Part shown: positions 51,439 to 59,539 of the stretch, piece after piece
Numbering within the stretch: the first letter of the stretch is position 1
Layout: the number at the start of each line of letters is the position of its first letter
Source of the DNA: an uncultured Pelagibacteraceae bacterium
GTDB lineage: Bacteria > Pseudomonadota > Alphaproteobacteria > Pelagibacterales > Pelagibacteraceae
NCBI GenBank assembly: GCA_902611405.1
Contig: CACLZL010000003.1
Span: 1 to 64,000, forward strand
DNA length: 64,000 nt
Reading direction: 5' to 3'
Notes under the pieces: model-generated
The model's database searches: none
Told to the model about the DNA's origin: nothing
Seen by the model: only the letters and a program-made list of their open reading frames with translations
Position numbers and translations under genes: made by a program

Positions 51439-53886
51439 ATGAATAACAAAATATTACCATCTTCTAGTAAAGTTGTGGTTATTGGTGGAGGAGTTATAGG
51501 ATGTTCTGTTGCTTATCATTTAACTAAATTTGGTTGGAATGATGTAGTTTTATTAGAAAGAGATCAGCTAACATCAGGCACAACATGGCACGCCGCAGGT
51601 TTAGTTAGTCAATTAGGACCAACTGCAGCTATTACAAAAATCAGAAAATATTCTTTAGATCTTTATAAAAAATTAGAAAAAGAAGTAGATCATTCGGCAG
51701 GACTTAGATTAAACGGTGCACTTTCAATTGCGCAAACTGAAGAAAGATGGCAGGAGCTTAAAAGACAAGCTACTACAGCACAACTATATGGTGTTGATTT
51801 AAGAATTTTAAGAAAAGAAAAGATTAAACAAGATTATCCTTTGATGTATTCAGAAGACTTAAAAGGTGGAATTCTAATGCCGGGAGATGGTGCAGCCGAT
51901 CCTAGTGGAGTGACGCATATGTTAGCTAAAGCAGCTAAATTGGGTGGGGCAAAGATATATGAAAAATCTCCTGTTCAAAAAATTTTGACTAAAAATGGAA
52001 AAGTGTATGGCGTAAGAGTAAATGATAAAAATATAGAGTGCGAATATGTAGTATTAGCATCAGGCATGTGGTCAAGACAAATAGGAGAAAAAATAGGAGT
52101 TAGCATTCCCCTTTATCCCGCTGAGCATTTTTATGTGATCACAGAGTCAATTGAAAATCTTTCTAAAACACTTCCTGTAATAAGAGATTTTGATAGTAGT
52201 GTTTATTTTAAAGAAGATGCTGGTAAATTATTAATTGGTATTTTTGAAGGTAAATCAATTCCTGCATTTAACAAAACTAATATTGTTCCTGAAGATTTTT
52301 CTTTTGGTGAATTTCCAGAGAATTTTGAACATTTTGAACCTTATTTACAAAAATCTTTGAAAAGATTTCCTCTTTTAGAAAAAGTCGGAATAAGAAAATT
52401 TTTTGCTGGACCAGAGTCATTTACACCTGACACAAATTCTTTGTTAGGAGAGGTACCAGAGGTTAAAAACTTATTTGTTAGTTGTGGATTGAATAGTGTT
52501 GGAATTGGAACTGGAGGAGGTGTTGGAAAGGTTACAGCAGAATGGCTTATGACAGGTCATATTAATGAAGACATCTTTAATTATGATATTAAAAGATTCC
52601 AAAAATTTCACTCTGAATTAGGATTTATTAAAGCCAGAATAACTGAATCTTTAGGAGATTTATATGGTATGCACTGGCCATACAAACAACACAAATCATC
52701 GAGAAATATTAAAACTTTACCATATCACGATTTATTAAAAGAGAATGGAGCTTGTTTTGGAGTTTCAGGAGGATATGAAAGACCGATGTGGTTTGCACTA
52801 AATGGAGAGAAAGCTGCTTACAATTACAGTTATAACTATCAAAATTGGTACCCATCTGTTGAACACGAAACAAACAATACAATTCAAAATGTGGGTTTGT
52901 TTGATCTAACTCCATTTTCAAAATTTGAATTAAAATCAGATAAAGCACATATAGAGTTGCAAAAAATTTGTACCTCAAATATTAAAAATGAAGTTGGAAA
53001 ATGTACTTATACACATATGTTGAATAAAGATGGTGGAATTGAAACAGATCTTACAGTCGTTTGTATAAGTAAAAATCATTTTAGAATTATAAGTTCTGCT
53101 GCGACAAGAGAAAGAGATAAATTTCATATAAACAAACATCTATCAGAAGGTATTGAGGTTACAGATGTTACAGATGAATATTGTGTTTTTGGATTATTTG
53201 GACCCAAGAGCAGGTCTCTAATGGAAAAATTAACTGGCGATGATTTTAGTAACGACAAATTTAAATTTGCAACATCTAAGTATATAAAAATTGATAGTAA
53301 AAATATTTGGATACAAAGATTATCTTATGTTGGTGAACTTGGCTATGAATTGTACGTAAATACACCAGAAGCTAAAAAAATTTATGAGAAAATAATTCAA
53401 GAGGGAAAAAATTATAATATTTCAAACTGTGGATTTCACGCACTAGATACCATGAGAATGGAAAGTGGTTTTTTGCATTGGGGACATGATATATCTCCAG
53501 AAGAAAATCTATATGAAGCTGGTCTTTCCTTTACAATAAGTAATAAAAAATCAACTGATTTTATAGGAAAAAAAGCTTTACAGAAAATTAGAGATTTAAA
53601 GCCAAAAAAGAAATTTGTAATGTTTACATTAAAAAATAGTAAACCTGGAAAACCTCTGCTTCTACATGATGAACCCATATATTTAGATAATCAAATAATA
53701 GGCAGAACTACTTCTGGTAACTATTCATTTAATTACAAAAAAAATCTTGCATTTGGATACATTGATAATAATTTTTTAGAAACTGCAATTATTAGCAAAG
53801 ATTTGTATATTGAGGTTGAAAAAACAAAGTACAAAGCAGATTTATTAACTGAGCCTCTAAAAACGAATAATTATAAAATATTATAA
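51439..53886 (+). CDS. Dimethylglycine/sarcosine dehydrogenase-like FAD protein with GcvT domain
   Basis: An 815-aa two-domain enzyme. Residues 1-~400 form a FAD-dependent DAO domain: VVIGGGVIGCSVAYHLT at the start and TSGTTWHAAGLVSQ, where the His anchors FAD. Residues ~430-815 form the FAO_M and GCV_T folate domains (ending YIDNNFLETAI...). The family demethylates dimethylglycine or sarcosine and passes the methyl to tetrahydrofolate, feeding one-carbon metabolism; in SAR11 organisms this supports growth on glycine betaine derivatives. Whether it prefers dimethylglycine or sarcosine cannot be told. Confidence 0.88.
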   Translation: MNNKILPSSSKVVVIGGGVIGCSVAYHLTKFGWNDVVLLERDQLTSGTTWHAAGLVSQLGPTAAITKIRKYSLDLYKKLEKEVDHSAGLRLNGALSIAQTEERWQELKRQATTAQLYGVDLRILRKEKIKQDYPLMYSEDLKGGILMPGDGAADPSGVTHMLAKAAKLGGAKIYEKSPVQKILTKNGKVYGVRVNDKNIECEYVVLASGMWSRQIGEKIGVSIPLYPAEHFYVITESIENLSKTLPVIRDFDSSVYFKEDAGKLLIGIFEGKSIPAFNKTNIVPEDFSFGEFPENFEHFEPYLQKSLKRFPLLEKVGIRKFFAGPESFTPDTNSLLGEVPEVKNLFVSCGLNSVGIGTGGGVGKVTAEWLMTGHINEDIFNYDIKRFQKFHSELGFIKARITESLGDLYGMHWPYKQHKSSRNIKTLPYHDLLKENGACFGVSGGYERPMWFALNGEKAAYNYSYNYQNWYPSVEHETNNTIQNVGLFDLTPFSKFELKSDKAHIELQKICTSNIKNEVGKCTYTHMLNKDGGIETDLTVVCISKNHFRIISSAATRERDKFHINKHLSEGIEVTDVTDEYCVFGLFGPKSRSLMEKLTGDDFSNDKFKFATSKYIKIDSKNIWIQRLSYVGELGYELYVNTPEAKKIYEKIIQEGKNYNISNCGFHALDTMRMESGFLHWGHDISPEENLYEAGLSFTISNKKSTDFIGKKALQKIRDLKPKKKFVMFTLKNSKPGKPLLLHDEPIYLDNQIIGRTTSGNYSFNYKKNLAFGYIDNNFLETAIISKDLYIEVEKTKYKADLLTEPLKTNNYKIL

Positions 53887-53936
53887 TTAATCATGAAATA
53901 ATTTGTGTTTATATTAAATAACTGTTTTAATGAGTT

Positions 53937-54146
53937 GTGAAAAAAAATGATCAAGATGATAATTTAATTAATTCAGATTTTGCTTTAAACAAAAACACAG
54001 AAACTGAAAAGATTAAAACTACCAACGTAAATATTTTACTTAACAGAGTAAGATTAGACCAAAGAAGAACTTTAAAAAAAAGAATTGTTTTTTCTCTTTT
54101 TTTAATTGGTATAATAAGTTCATTAGCTATTTATTTTATCATTTAG
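53937..54146 (+). CDS. Mini membrane protein (69 aa), paralog of the one at 36985
   Basis: A 69-aa protein with an acidic/asparagine-rich N-terminus and one C-terminal helix (about residues 48-68). It starts with GTG at 53937. It aligns gap-free with the 65-aa protein at 36985: TNVNILLNRVRL against VNVDVLKQRLL, then KK/KR just before the helix. Both genes are isolated small ORFs with no clear ribosome-binding site. The shared layout suggests a small family of cytoplasm-facing tail anchors, possibly helpers of a membrane complex. Function unknown. Confidence 0.6.
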   Translation: MKKNDQDDNLINSDFALNKNTETEKIKTTNVNILLNRVRLDQRRTLKKRIVFSLFLIGIISSLAIYFII

Positions 54147-54213
54147 CAAAAAACTGATCTAAAAAGTTTATTGAAAGAATAAAGATTTATATTATAAGTC
54201 ATTTATTAATCAT

Positions 54214-54290
54214 GGCGGGGTAGCTCAGTTGGTTAGAGCGCGGGACTCATAAGCCCGAGGTCAGTGGTTCGATCCCACTTCCCGCTACCA
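54214..54290 (+). tRNA. tRNA-Met (CAT anticodon), elongator type
   Basis: A 77-nt cloverleaf that includes an encoded CCA. The anticodon loop CTCATAA (anticodon 54248-54250) reads Met, and the 5' end GGCGGGGTAGCTCAGTTGG is of elongator type rather than initiator (which would start CGCGGG...). The acceptor stem has G-U pairs at 1-72 and 7-66. The anticodon stem closes with an A31-G39 mismatch (CGGGA with GCCCG), which is uncommon. The PRTase gene begins eight bases after the CCA, so the two may be one transcript. A lysidine-modified isoleucine tRNA (also CAT) is the main alternative. Confidence 0.85.
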
Positions 54291-54298
54291 TAAAAAAA

Positions 54299-54814
54299 AT
54301 GAAAGATATATATATAACTTGGGAAAATTATCATAAGAAGATTGAACAGTTAGCTAAAAAAATTTATTTAGATAATTGTAAATTCAACCAAGTAATTTGT
54401 ATTGCAAAAGGTGGATTAAGAGTAGGAGATGTTTTTAGCAGACTTTTTAATGTACCTTTAGCTATATTATCTGTTGAATCTTATCATGGAAAAAGTAATG
54501 ATATTAAAAATCAACAGGGTCAATTTACATTTTCAAGAGATTTAGCCAAAACAACCCCAAATTTAGGATCCCATATTTTATTGGTTGATGACTTAGCAGA
54601 CTCAGGAAAAACATTAACAAAAAGTATTAAATGGTTAGAATTATTCTATGGATTTTATTTAGAAGAAAAAATAAAAACAGCAGTAATCTGGCACAAATCA
54701 ACATCTACATTTAAACCTGATTATTCTGTTGATTATTTAGAGGATTCCCCTTGGATACATATGCCTTTTGAAAAGTATGAAACTACTAATATAAAAGATT
54801 TTAAATTTGAATAA
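54299..54814 (+). CDS. Phosphoribosyltransferase (xanthine/guanine PRTase-like)
   Basis: A 171-aa type I PRTase. The PRPP loop is LLVDDLADSGKTLTKS (near residue 98). FNQVICIAKGGLRVGDVFSRLF gives the N-terminal fold of xanthine-guanine PRTases. It salvages a purine base to its nucleotide and fits the neighbouring guaC, apt and mtnP genes. It begins eight bases after the tRNA 3' end, with no Shine-Dalgarno sequence, so the mRNA would be generated by tRNA processing or be nearly leaderless. Confidence 0.82.
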   Translation: MKDIYITWENYHKKIEQLAKKIYLDNCKFNQVICIAKGGLRVGDVFSRLFNVPLAILSVESYHGKSNDIKNQQGQFTFSRDLAKTTPNLGSHILLVDDLADSGKTLTKSIKWLELFYGFYLEEKIKTAVIWHKSTSTFKPDYSVDYLEDSPWIHMPFEKYETTNIKDFKFE

Positions 54815-54818
54815 TTAA

Positions 54819-55853
54819 TTATTTAATCAAACTGTCATTGAACTGATTGGATACTCTAACAAATGTTGTACATTTGCTTAATTGCTTTAGGGATGGTGCT
54901 CCGACGTATGTACAGCTGCTTCTTACACCTCCAAGAATATTTAAAATAGTGTCATTAATTTTTCCTCTGTATTTTACTCTTACTTTTCTTCCTTCACTAC
55001 TTCTATAATCTGAAAGTCCACCATAGTGTTTTTTATTAGCAACTTCAGAACTAGATCCATAGAACTCAATATATTTTTCTCCATTAACTTTGACAATTCT
55101 TCCATTTCCTTCATCGTGTCCAGCAAGCATACCTCCTAGCATAACAAAATCTGCACCACCTCCAAAACCTTTGGCAACATCTCCAGGACAAGTACAACCT
55201 CCATCAGCTATTACATGAGCACCCAGTCCGTGAGCTGCATCAGCACATTCTATTACTGCACTCAATTGTGGATACCCAACACCCGTTTGAATTCTGGTTG
55301 TGCAAACACTCCCAGGTCCAATACCAACTTTAACAATATCTGCTCCACTCAGAACTAGTTCTTGAGTCATATCAGCTGTTACTACGTTACCAGCAATTAT
55401 TGTTTTAGTAGGGTATTTATCTCTTACTGATTTAATAAAATTAGTAAAATGCTCAGTGTATCCATTTGCAACATCAATACAAATAAATTTAAAAAAACTA
55501 AATTCTTTTAAAACCTTATCTAAATTTTGAAAATCTTTTTTTTTAATACCAACACTAAGTGCGATATTAGGATATATTTTTTTTATATTTTTAAATTGTT
55601 TTATTTTTTTAACATCATGTTGTTTGGTTAAAGATGTAATCATTCCAAATTCATTTAATTTTTCAGCAATATTTAACTCTCCAACACCATCCATATTTGC
55701 TGCCATTATTGGAATACCTGACCATTCATTCTTACTGTATTTAAATCTGTAAGTTCGTAGTAGATTTACGTCTTTACGGCTTTTTAACGTACTTCTTTTT
55801 GGCCTAAATAGTACGTCAGAATAATCTAATTTAAGCTCCTCTTCAATTCTCAT
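54819..55853 (-). CDS. guaC: GMP reductase (IMPDH/GMPR family)
   Basis: A 344-aa IMPDH-fold protein without CBS domains, the GMP reductase layout. LDYSDVLFRPKRSTLKSR opens it, the catalytic Cys is in GIGPGSVCTTRIQTG, and DGGCTCPGDVAKGFGGGADFVMLGG follows. It converts GMP to IMP with NADPH, recycling guanine nucleotides. It is convergent with the PRTase gene, four bases apart, and lies next to apt on the same strand (72 bp). This arrangement supports a purine-salvage cluster. Confidence 0.92.
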   Translation of the reverse strand: MRIEEELKLDYSDVLFRPKRSTLKSRKDVNLLRTYRFKYSKNEWSGIPIMAANMDGVGELNIAEKLNEFGMITSLTKQHDVKKIKQFKNIKKIYPNIALSVGIKKKDFQNLDKVLKEFSFFKFICIDVANGYTEHFTNFIKSVRDKYPTKTIIAGNVVTADMTQELVLSGADIVKVGIGPGSVCTTRIQTGVGYPQLSAVIECADAAHGLGAHVIADGGCTCPGDVAKGFGGGADFVMLGGMLAGHDEGNGRIVKVNGEKYIEFYGSSSEVANKKHYGGLSDYRSSEGRKVRVKYRGKINDTILNILGGVRSSCTYVGAPSLKQLSKCTTFVRVSNQFNDSLIK

Positions 55854-55925
55854 CGACGATTAAGTTATAACCATAAATATTAATTTCAAATCAATATATT
55901 GCCTGTGGATAAGTTTTTTTTCTTA

Positions 55926-56453
55926 CTAATGTCCTGGAAACTCTATTAAATTCTCAACTTTATAATTGTTTTTGACTAAATTATCTGATCCACCTAAATC
56001 AAAGAGGTTAATTACAAATATAAATGCTGCAACTTTACCATTTGAAATTTCAACTAATTTAGCAGCAGCTTCAGCTGTTCCTCCAGTTGCAATCAGGTCA
56101 TCAATAATCAATACTTCATCTTTTTCATTTATAGAGTCTTTATGTACCTCAATTGTTGCAGTTCCATATTCTAACTCAAAATCTACAGAATGAACATCTG
56201 CTGGCAATTTATTTTTTTTTCTGAGCATAATAAACGGTTTTTTAAGAACGAATGAAACAGCAGAAGCAAATACAAATCCTCTAGACTCTATCGCTGCAAT
56301 TTTAGTGAAGCTAAATTTTTTTGATCTTTCTACAATTTGATTGATTGTTTCTGCAAACGCATTTTCATCTTTGATTAATGTAGTGATATCTCTAAATAAA
56401 ATGCCTTTTTTAGGATAATCAGGTATAGATCTAATGTAATCTTTTAAGTTCAT
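55926..56453 (-). CDS. apt: Adenine phosphoribosyltransferase
   Basis: A 175-aa type I PRTase that makes AMP from adenine and PRPP. Its signatures are GILFRDITTLIKDENAF, ESRGFVFASAVSFVLKKPF and the PRPP loop VLIIDDLIATGGTAEAA. The length matches bacterial Apt. It is divergent from mtnP (41 bp), which releases adenine from methylthioadenosine, so the two are functionally linked. The upstream gene (guaC) is downstream on the same strand. Confidence 0.95.
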   Translation of the reverse strand: MNLKDYIRSIPDYPKKGILFRDITTLIKDENAFAETINQIVERSKKFSFTKIAAIESRGFVFASAVSFVLKKPFIMLRKKNKLPADVHSVDFELEYGTATIEVHKDSINEKDEVLIIDDLIATGGTAEAAAKLVEISNGKVAAFIFVINLFDLGGSDNLVKNNYKVENLIEFPGH

Positions 56454-56494
56454 AATATTTAAATATAAAAGTATAAATAAATATATTTTTAATT

Positions 56495-57364
56495 ATGACA
56501 ACAAATAAATTAGCAATAATTGGTGGAAGTGGTCTTTATGATGTTGAGGAATTTAAAGATAGAGAATTACTTGATTTGCAAACACCCTGGGGAAAACCAT
56601 CTGATCAGATTTTAAAAACTAAATATAATAATAAGGAAGTTTATTTTTTACCAAGACACGGAAGGGGACATTTTGTTTCTCCTTCAAACATAAATTTTAG
56701 AGCAAATATAGATGCACTTAAACAATTAGGTGTAACGGATATTGTTTCAGTTTCAGCAGTTGGCTCTTTAAAAGAAGAACTGCCTCCAGGAAAATTTGTA
56801 ATTGTAGATCAATTTATCGACAGAACATTTGCAAGAGCAAAAACTTTTTTTGATAATGAAATTGTAGCTCATGTTTCGATGGCTCATCCAACCTCAAACG
56901 GTTTGATGAATGCTTGTGAGGATGCAATTAGAAAATCTAATATAGAATATCAAAGAAATGGAACTTATGTTGTTATGGAAGGACCCCAATTTTCCACATT
57001 AGCAGAGTCCAATTTATATAGATCTTGGAAAGCAGATGTAATTGGAATGACAAATATGCCTGAAGCAAAATTAGCAAGAGAAGCTGAAATTAGATATGCA
57101 TCGGTTTCGATGGTTACAGATTTTGATTGTTGGCACCCAGATCATGAAAACGTTGATGTTCAGCAAGTAATTAAAATTTTGTTAGACAACGCGGAAAAAG
57201 CAAAAGTTATGATAAAAAATTTGATTGATAATTTTGAAGATCATATTGATCCTAATGATCCAACTAACAATTGTTTAGATGTAGCAATTATTACAGATCC
57301 AGAAAAAAGAACAAAAAAGACTATAGATAAATTAAAAACTGTAGCAGGTAGAGTTTTAAAATAA
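56495..57364 (+). CDS. mtnP: S-methyl-5'-thioadenosine phosphorylase
   Basis: A 289-aa type II purine-nucleoside-phosphorylase family enzyme. It cleaves methylthioadenosine with phosphate into adenine and 5-methylthioribose-1-phosphate. Motifs: IGGSGLYDVEEF, RHGRGHFVSPSNINFRAN, VVMEGPQFSTLAE, ADVIGMTNMPEAKLARE and the terminal TDFDCWH. The ATG is 41 bp from apt. The next gene, mtnA, follows directly (one-base spacing), so the two are co-translated. The source of the MTA is likely the SpeDE protein encoded at the right edge. Confidence 0.95.
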   Translation: MTTNKLAIIGGSGLYDVEEFKDRELLDLQTPWGKPSDQILKTKYNNKEVYFLPRHGRGHFVSPSNINFRANIDALKQLGVTDIVSVSAVGSLKEELPPGKFVIVDQFIDRTFARAKTFFDNEIVAHVSMAHPTSNGLMNACEDAIRKSNIEYQRNGTYVVMEGPQFSTLAESNLYRSWKADVIGMTNMPEAKLAREAEIRYASVSMVTDFDCWHPDHENVDVQQVIKILLDNAEKAKVMIKNLIDNFEDHIDPNDPTNNCLDVAIITDPEKRTKKTIDKLKTVAGRVLK

Positions 57365-58438
57365 ATGAGAATAGAAGGAAAAGAGTATCGAACTATTTGG
57401 TTTGAACATAATGTTGTTAAGATTATTGATCAAACAAAACTTCCTCACCAATTTAAAATCAAAGAACTAAAGACAGTAAAAGATGCAATTAATGCAATTA
57501 AAATAATGGAGGTAAGAGGTGCACCTCTAATTGGTGGAACAGCTGCTTATGGTCTAGCTTTGGCAGTTCAAGAAAATAATGATCCAGAATTTATAAAAAA
57601 AAGTGCAAAACTATTAATTCAATCAAGACCTACTGCTATTAATCTAAAGTGGGCTGTAGACCGAATGATAAAAAAATTAGCAGCAATTAACAGTGATCAA
57701 ATATTAAGTATAGCTTTAGATGAGGCAAAAGAAATATGTGATGAAGATGAAAAGTTTTGTGAAAATATTGGTATTAATGGATTAAAAATAATTGAAGAAA
57801 TTTATAATAAAAAGAAAGACACAGTAAACATATTAACACATTGCAATGCAGGTTGGTTAGCAACTATTAATTGGGGTACAGCAACATCGCCAATTTACCA
57901 TGCACATAAAAAAGGAATACCAGTTCATGTATGGGTAGATGAAACAAGACCAAGAAACCAAGGTGCAAATTTAACTTCATATGAATTAAATGAAGAGGAA
58001 ATTCCCAATACTATTATTGCTGATAATACAGGGGGTATTTTAATGCAGAGGGGTGAAATTGATATGTGTATTGTAGGTACTGATAGAACTTTATCTAATG
58101 GAGACGTTTGTAATAAAATTGGAACTTATCTTAAAGCATTAGCCGCTCATGATAATAATGTTCCCTTTTATGTAGCCCTTCCAAGCTCAACAATTGATTG
58201 GGATATTAAAGATGCAAAAGATATTCCTATTGAAGAAAGAAATTCAGAGGAATTATCCCATGTTGAGGGTGTTGATGAGAATAATCAAATTAAAAAAGTT
58301 TTGATATATCCTAAAAAAAGTAAGGCAATTAATTTAGCTTTTGATGTTACACCTGCAAAATATGTTACTGGTTTAATTACAGAAAGAGGTATTTCAGATG
58401 CATCATCAGACGGTTTAAAAGAATTATTTAAGAAATAA
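57365..58438 (+). CDS. mtnA: S-methyl-5-thioribose-1-phosphate isomerase
   Basis: A 357-aa eIF2B-like isomerase that turns MTR-1-P into methylthioribulose-1-phosphate. It shows RGAPLIGGTAAYG, the catalytic Cys in THCNAGWLAT (near residue 160) and the Asp in DRTLSNGDVCNKIGTY, where the usual GADR is replaced by GTDR. Active-site residues remain. It abuts mtnP. No downstream mtnB, mtnC or mtnD genes are in the window, so the fate of methylthioribulose-1-P is open. Its 3' end overlaps the convergent DUF1015 gene by 11 bp. Confidence 0.94.
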   Translation: MRIEGKEYRTIWFEHNVVKIIDQTKLPHQFKIKELKTVKDAINAIKIMEVRGAPLIGGTAAYGLALAVQENNDPEFIKKSAKLLIQSRPTAINLKWAVDRMIKKLAAINSDQILSIALDEAKEICDEDEKFCENIGINGLKIIEEIYNKKKDTVNILTHCNAGWLATINWGTATSPIYHAHKKGIPVHVWVDETRPRNQGANLTSYELNEEEIPNTIIADNTGGILMQRGEIDMCIVGTDRTLSNGDVCNKIGTYLKALAAHDNNVPFYVALPSSTIDWDIKDAKDIPIEERNSEELSHVEGVDENNQIKKVLIYPKKSKAINLAFDVTPAKYVTGLITERGISDASSDGLKELFKK

Positions 58439-59531
58439 TTTTTGAGGAAATTAATCCGTCGAGTGGTTTTGGGTGAAACCATGTAGATTTTTGTGGCATA
58501 TACTTTTTCTTTTCAGCAAAAGATAAAACTTGCGAAATATCAGTAGGATATAACTTAAATGCTAAATTATATTTTTTAGAATTCACATAATTTTCTAAAA
58601 CCTTTTTACCTTTAAAACCTGATACGAATTTAACATTTTTTTTATTTTTCAGGATTTTATTTAATATAAATTTTCTCAATATAGTTACATCTAATTCTTT
58701 TGATTGCTTATAAGGTTTAATCAAATACCATGTTTTATTTGCATACATTTCAATTTGATTTTGTTTGAGTTGCTTATTCTTTTTGGAAATTTCTATAAAA
58801 AAGTGTTTTGAAATTATTTTTTTAATTTTTTCAAACTTTAAGCTAGTTTTAATAACTCTATTGTAATCTAATATATGTACCTGATTATGAGGAAAAGCAA
58901 TTATCATAGGAGCTATTTTTTTTTTACTTTTTAACATAGCCTGTATCCGATGGTGTCCATCACATATGTATATTTTCTTAATACTTTTAAGATAATTTTT
59001 GAGTAATTTTTCTATATTTGCATTTTTAACAACCCAAAGTTCGTGCCTACATTTATCCTCAGATATAAAATTGTAATCTGGCTTATATTTAAAAATATTA
59101 TTTAATTTCTTTATAGAATTTAGGTTAGACTTATATGCAGTATATATAGGGCTTATTTGACTATTAAATTTTAATAATTGATCTTTTCTTTTTTTAATTC
59201 TTTCCACAAAGGTTTCTTCATGACCTAAAATTTTTTTGTCATCATAATTGTCTAAATTTATTTTTCCAACTATTCCTAGTAATTTTTTTTTACTGTATGT
59301 AATTCGATATAAATAGAAATGATTTGATTGGTCTTGTTTAATAATGCCTTTATCATTAAGACTTTGTAGCATTTTTTTTGATTTATTGATGTTAGAAGTA
59401 TTTAATAAATTAAGAAAATTTAATTTTTTATTTAGTTTATAATTATTAATATAACTTAAGTTCGGAGAAGTAATTTGTTTTGCAAATTTTTTTTTTGGCC
59501 TTATACCGCTGAATGGTTTAATGAGACTCAA
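58428..59531 (-). CDS. DUF1015 family protein
   Basis: A 367-aa protein with the DUF1015 pattern: IKPFSGIRPKKK at the start, KFNSQISPIYTAYKSN, and ICDGHHRIQAMLKSK (the DGHHR motif, near residue 198). The family is of unknown biochemistry, related to ParB/Srx-type folds by the DGHHR motif. The start is TTG (59531); a TAA two codons upstream in frame leaves no earlier option. It lies downstream of the TrpB-like gene (eight bases). The gene is very lysine-rich. Confidence 0.85.
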   Translation of the reverse strand: MSLIKPFSGIRPKKKFAKQITSPNLSYINNYKLNKKLNFLNLLNTSNINKSKKMLQSLNDKGIIKQDQSNHFYLYRITYSKKKLLGIVGKINLDNYDDKKILGHEETFVERIKKRKDQLLKFNSQISPIYTAYKSNLNSIKKLNNIFKYKPDYNFISEDKCRHELWVVKNANIEKLLKNYLKSIKKIYICDGHHRIQAMLKSKKKIAPMIIAFPHNQVHILDYNRVIKTSLKFEKIKKIISKHFFIEISKKNKQLKQNQIEMYANKTWYLIKPYKQSKELDVTILRKFILNKILKNKKNVKFVSGFKGKKVLENYVNSKKYNLAFKLYPTDISQVLSFAEKKKYMPQKSTWFHPKPLDGLISSKIIS

Positions 59532-59539
59532 TTTTTAAA

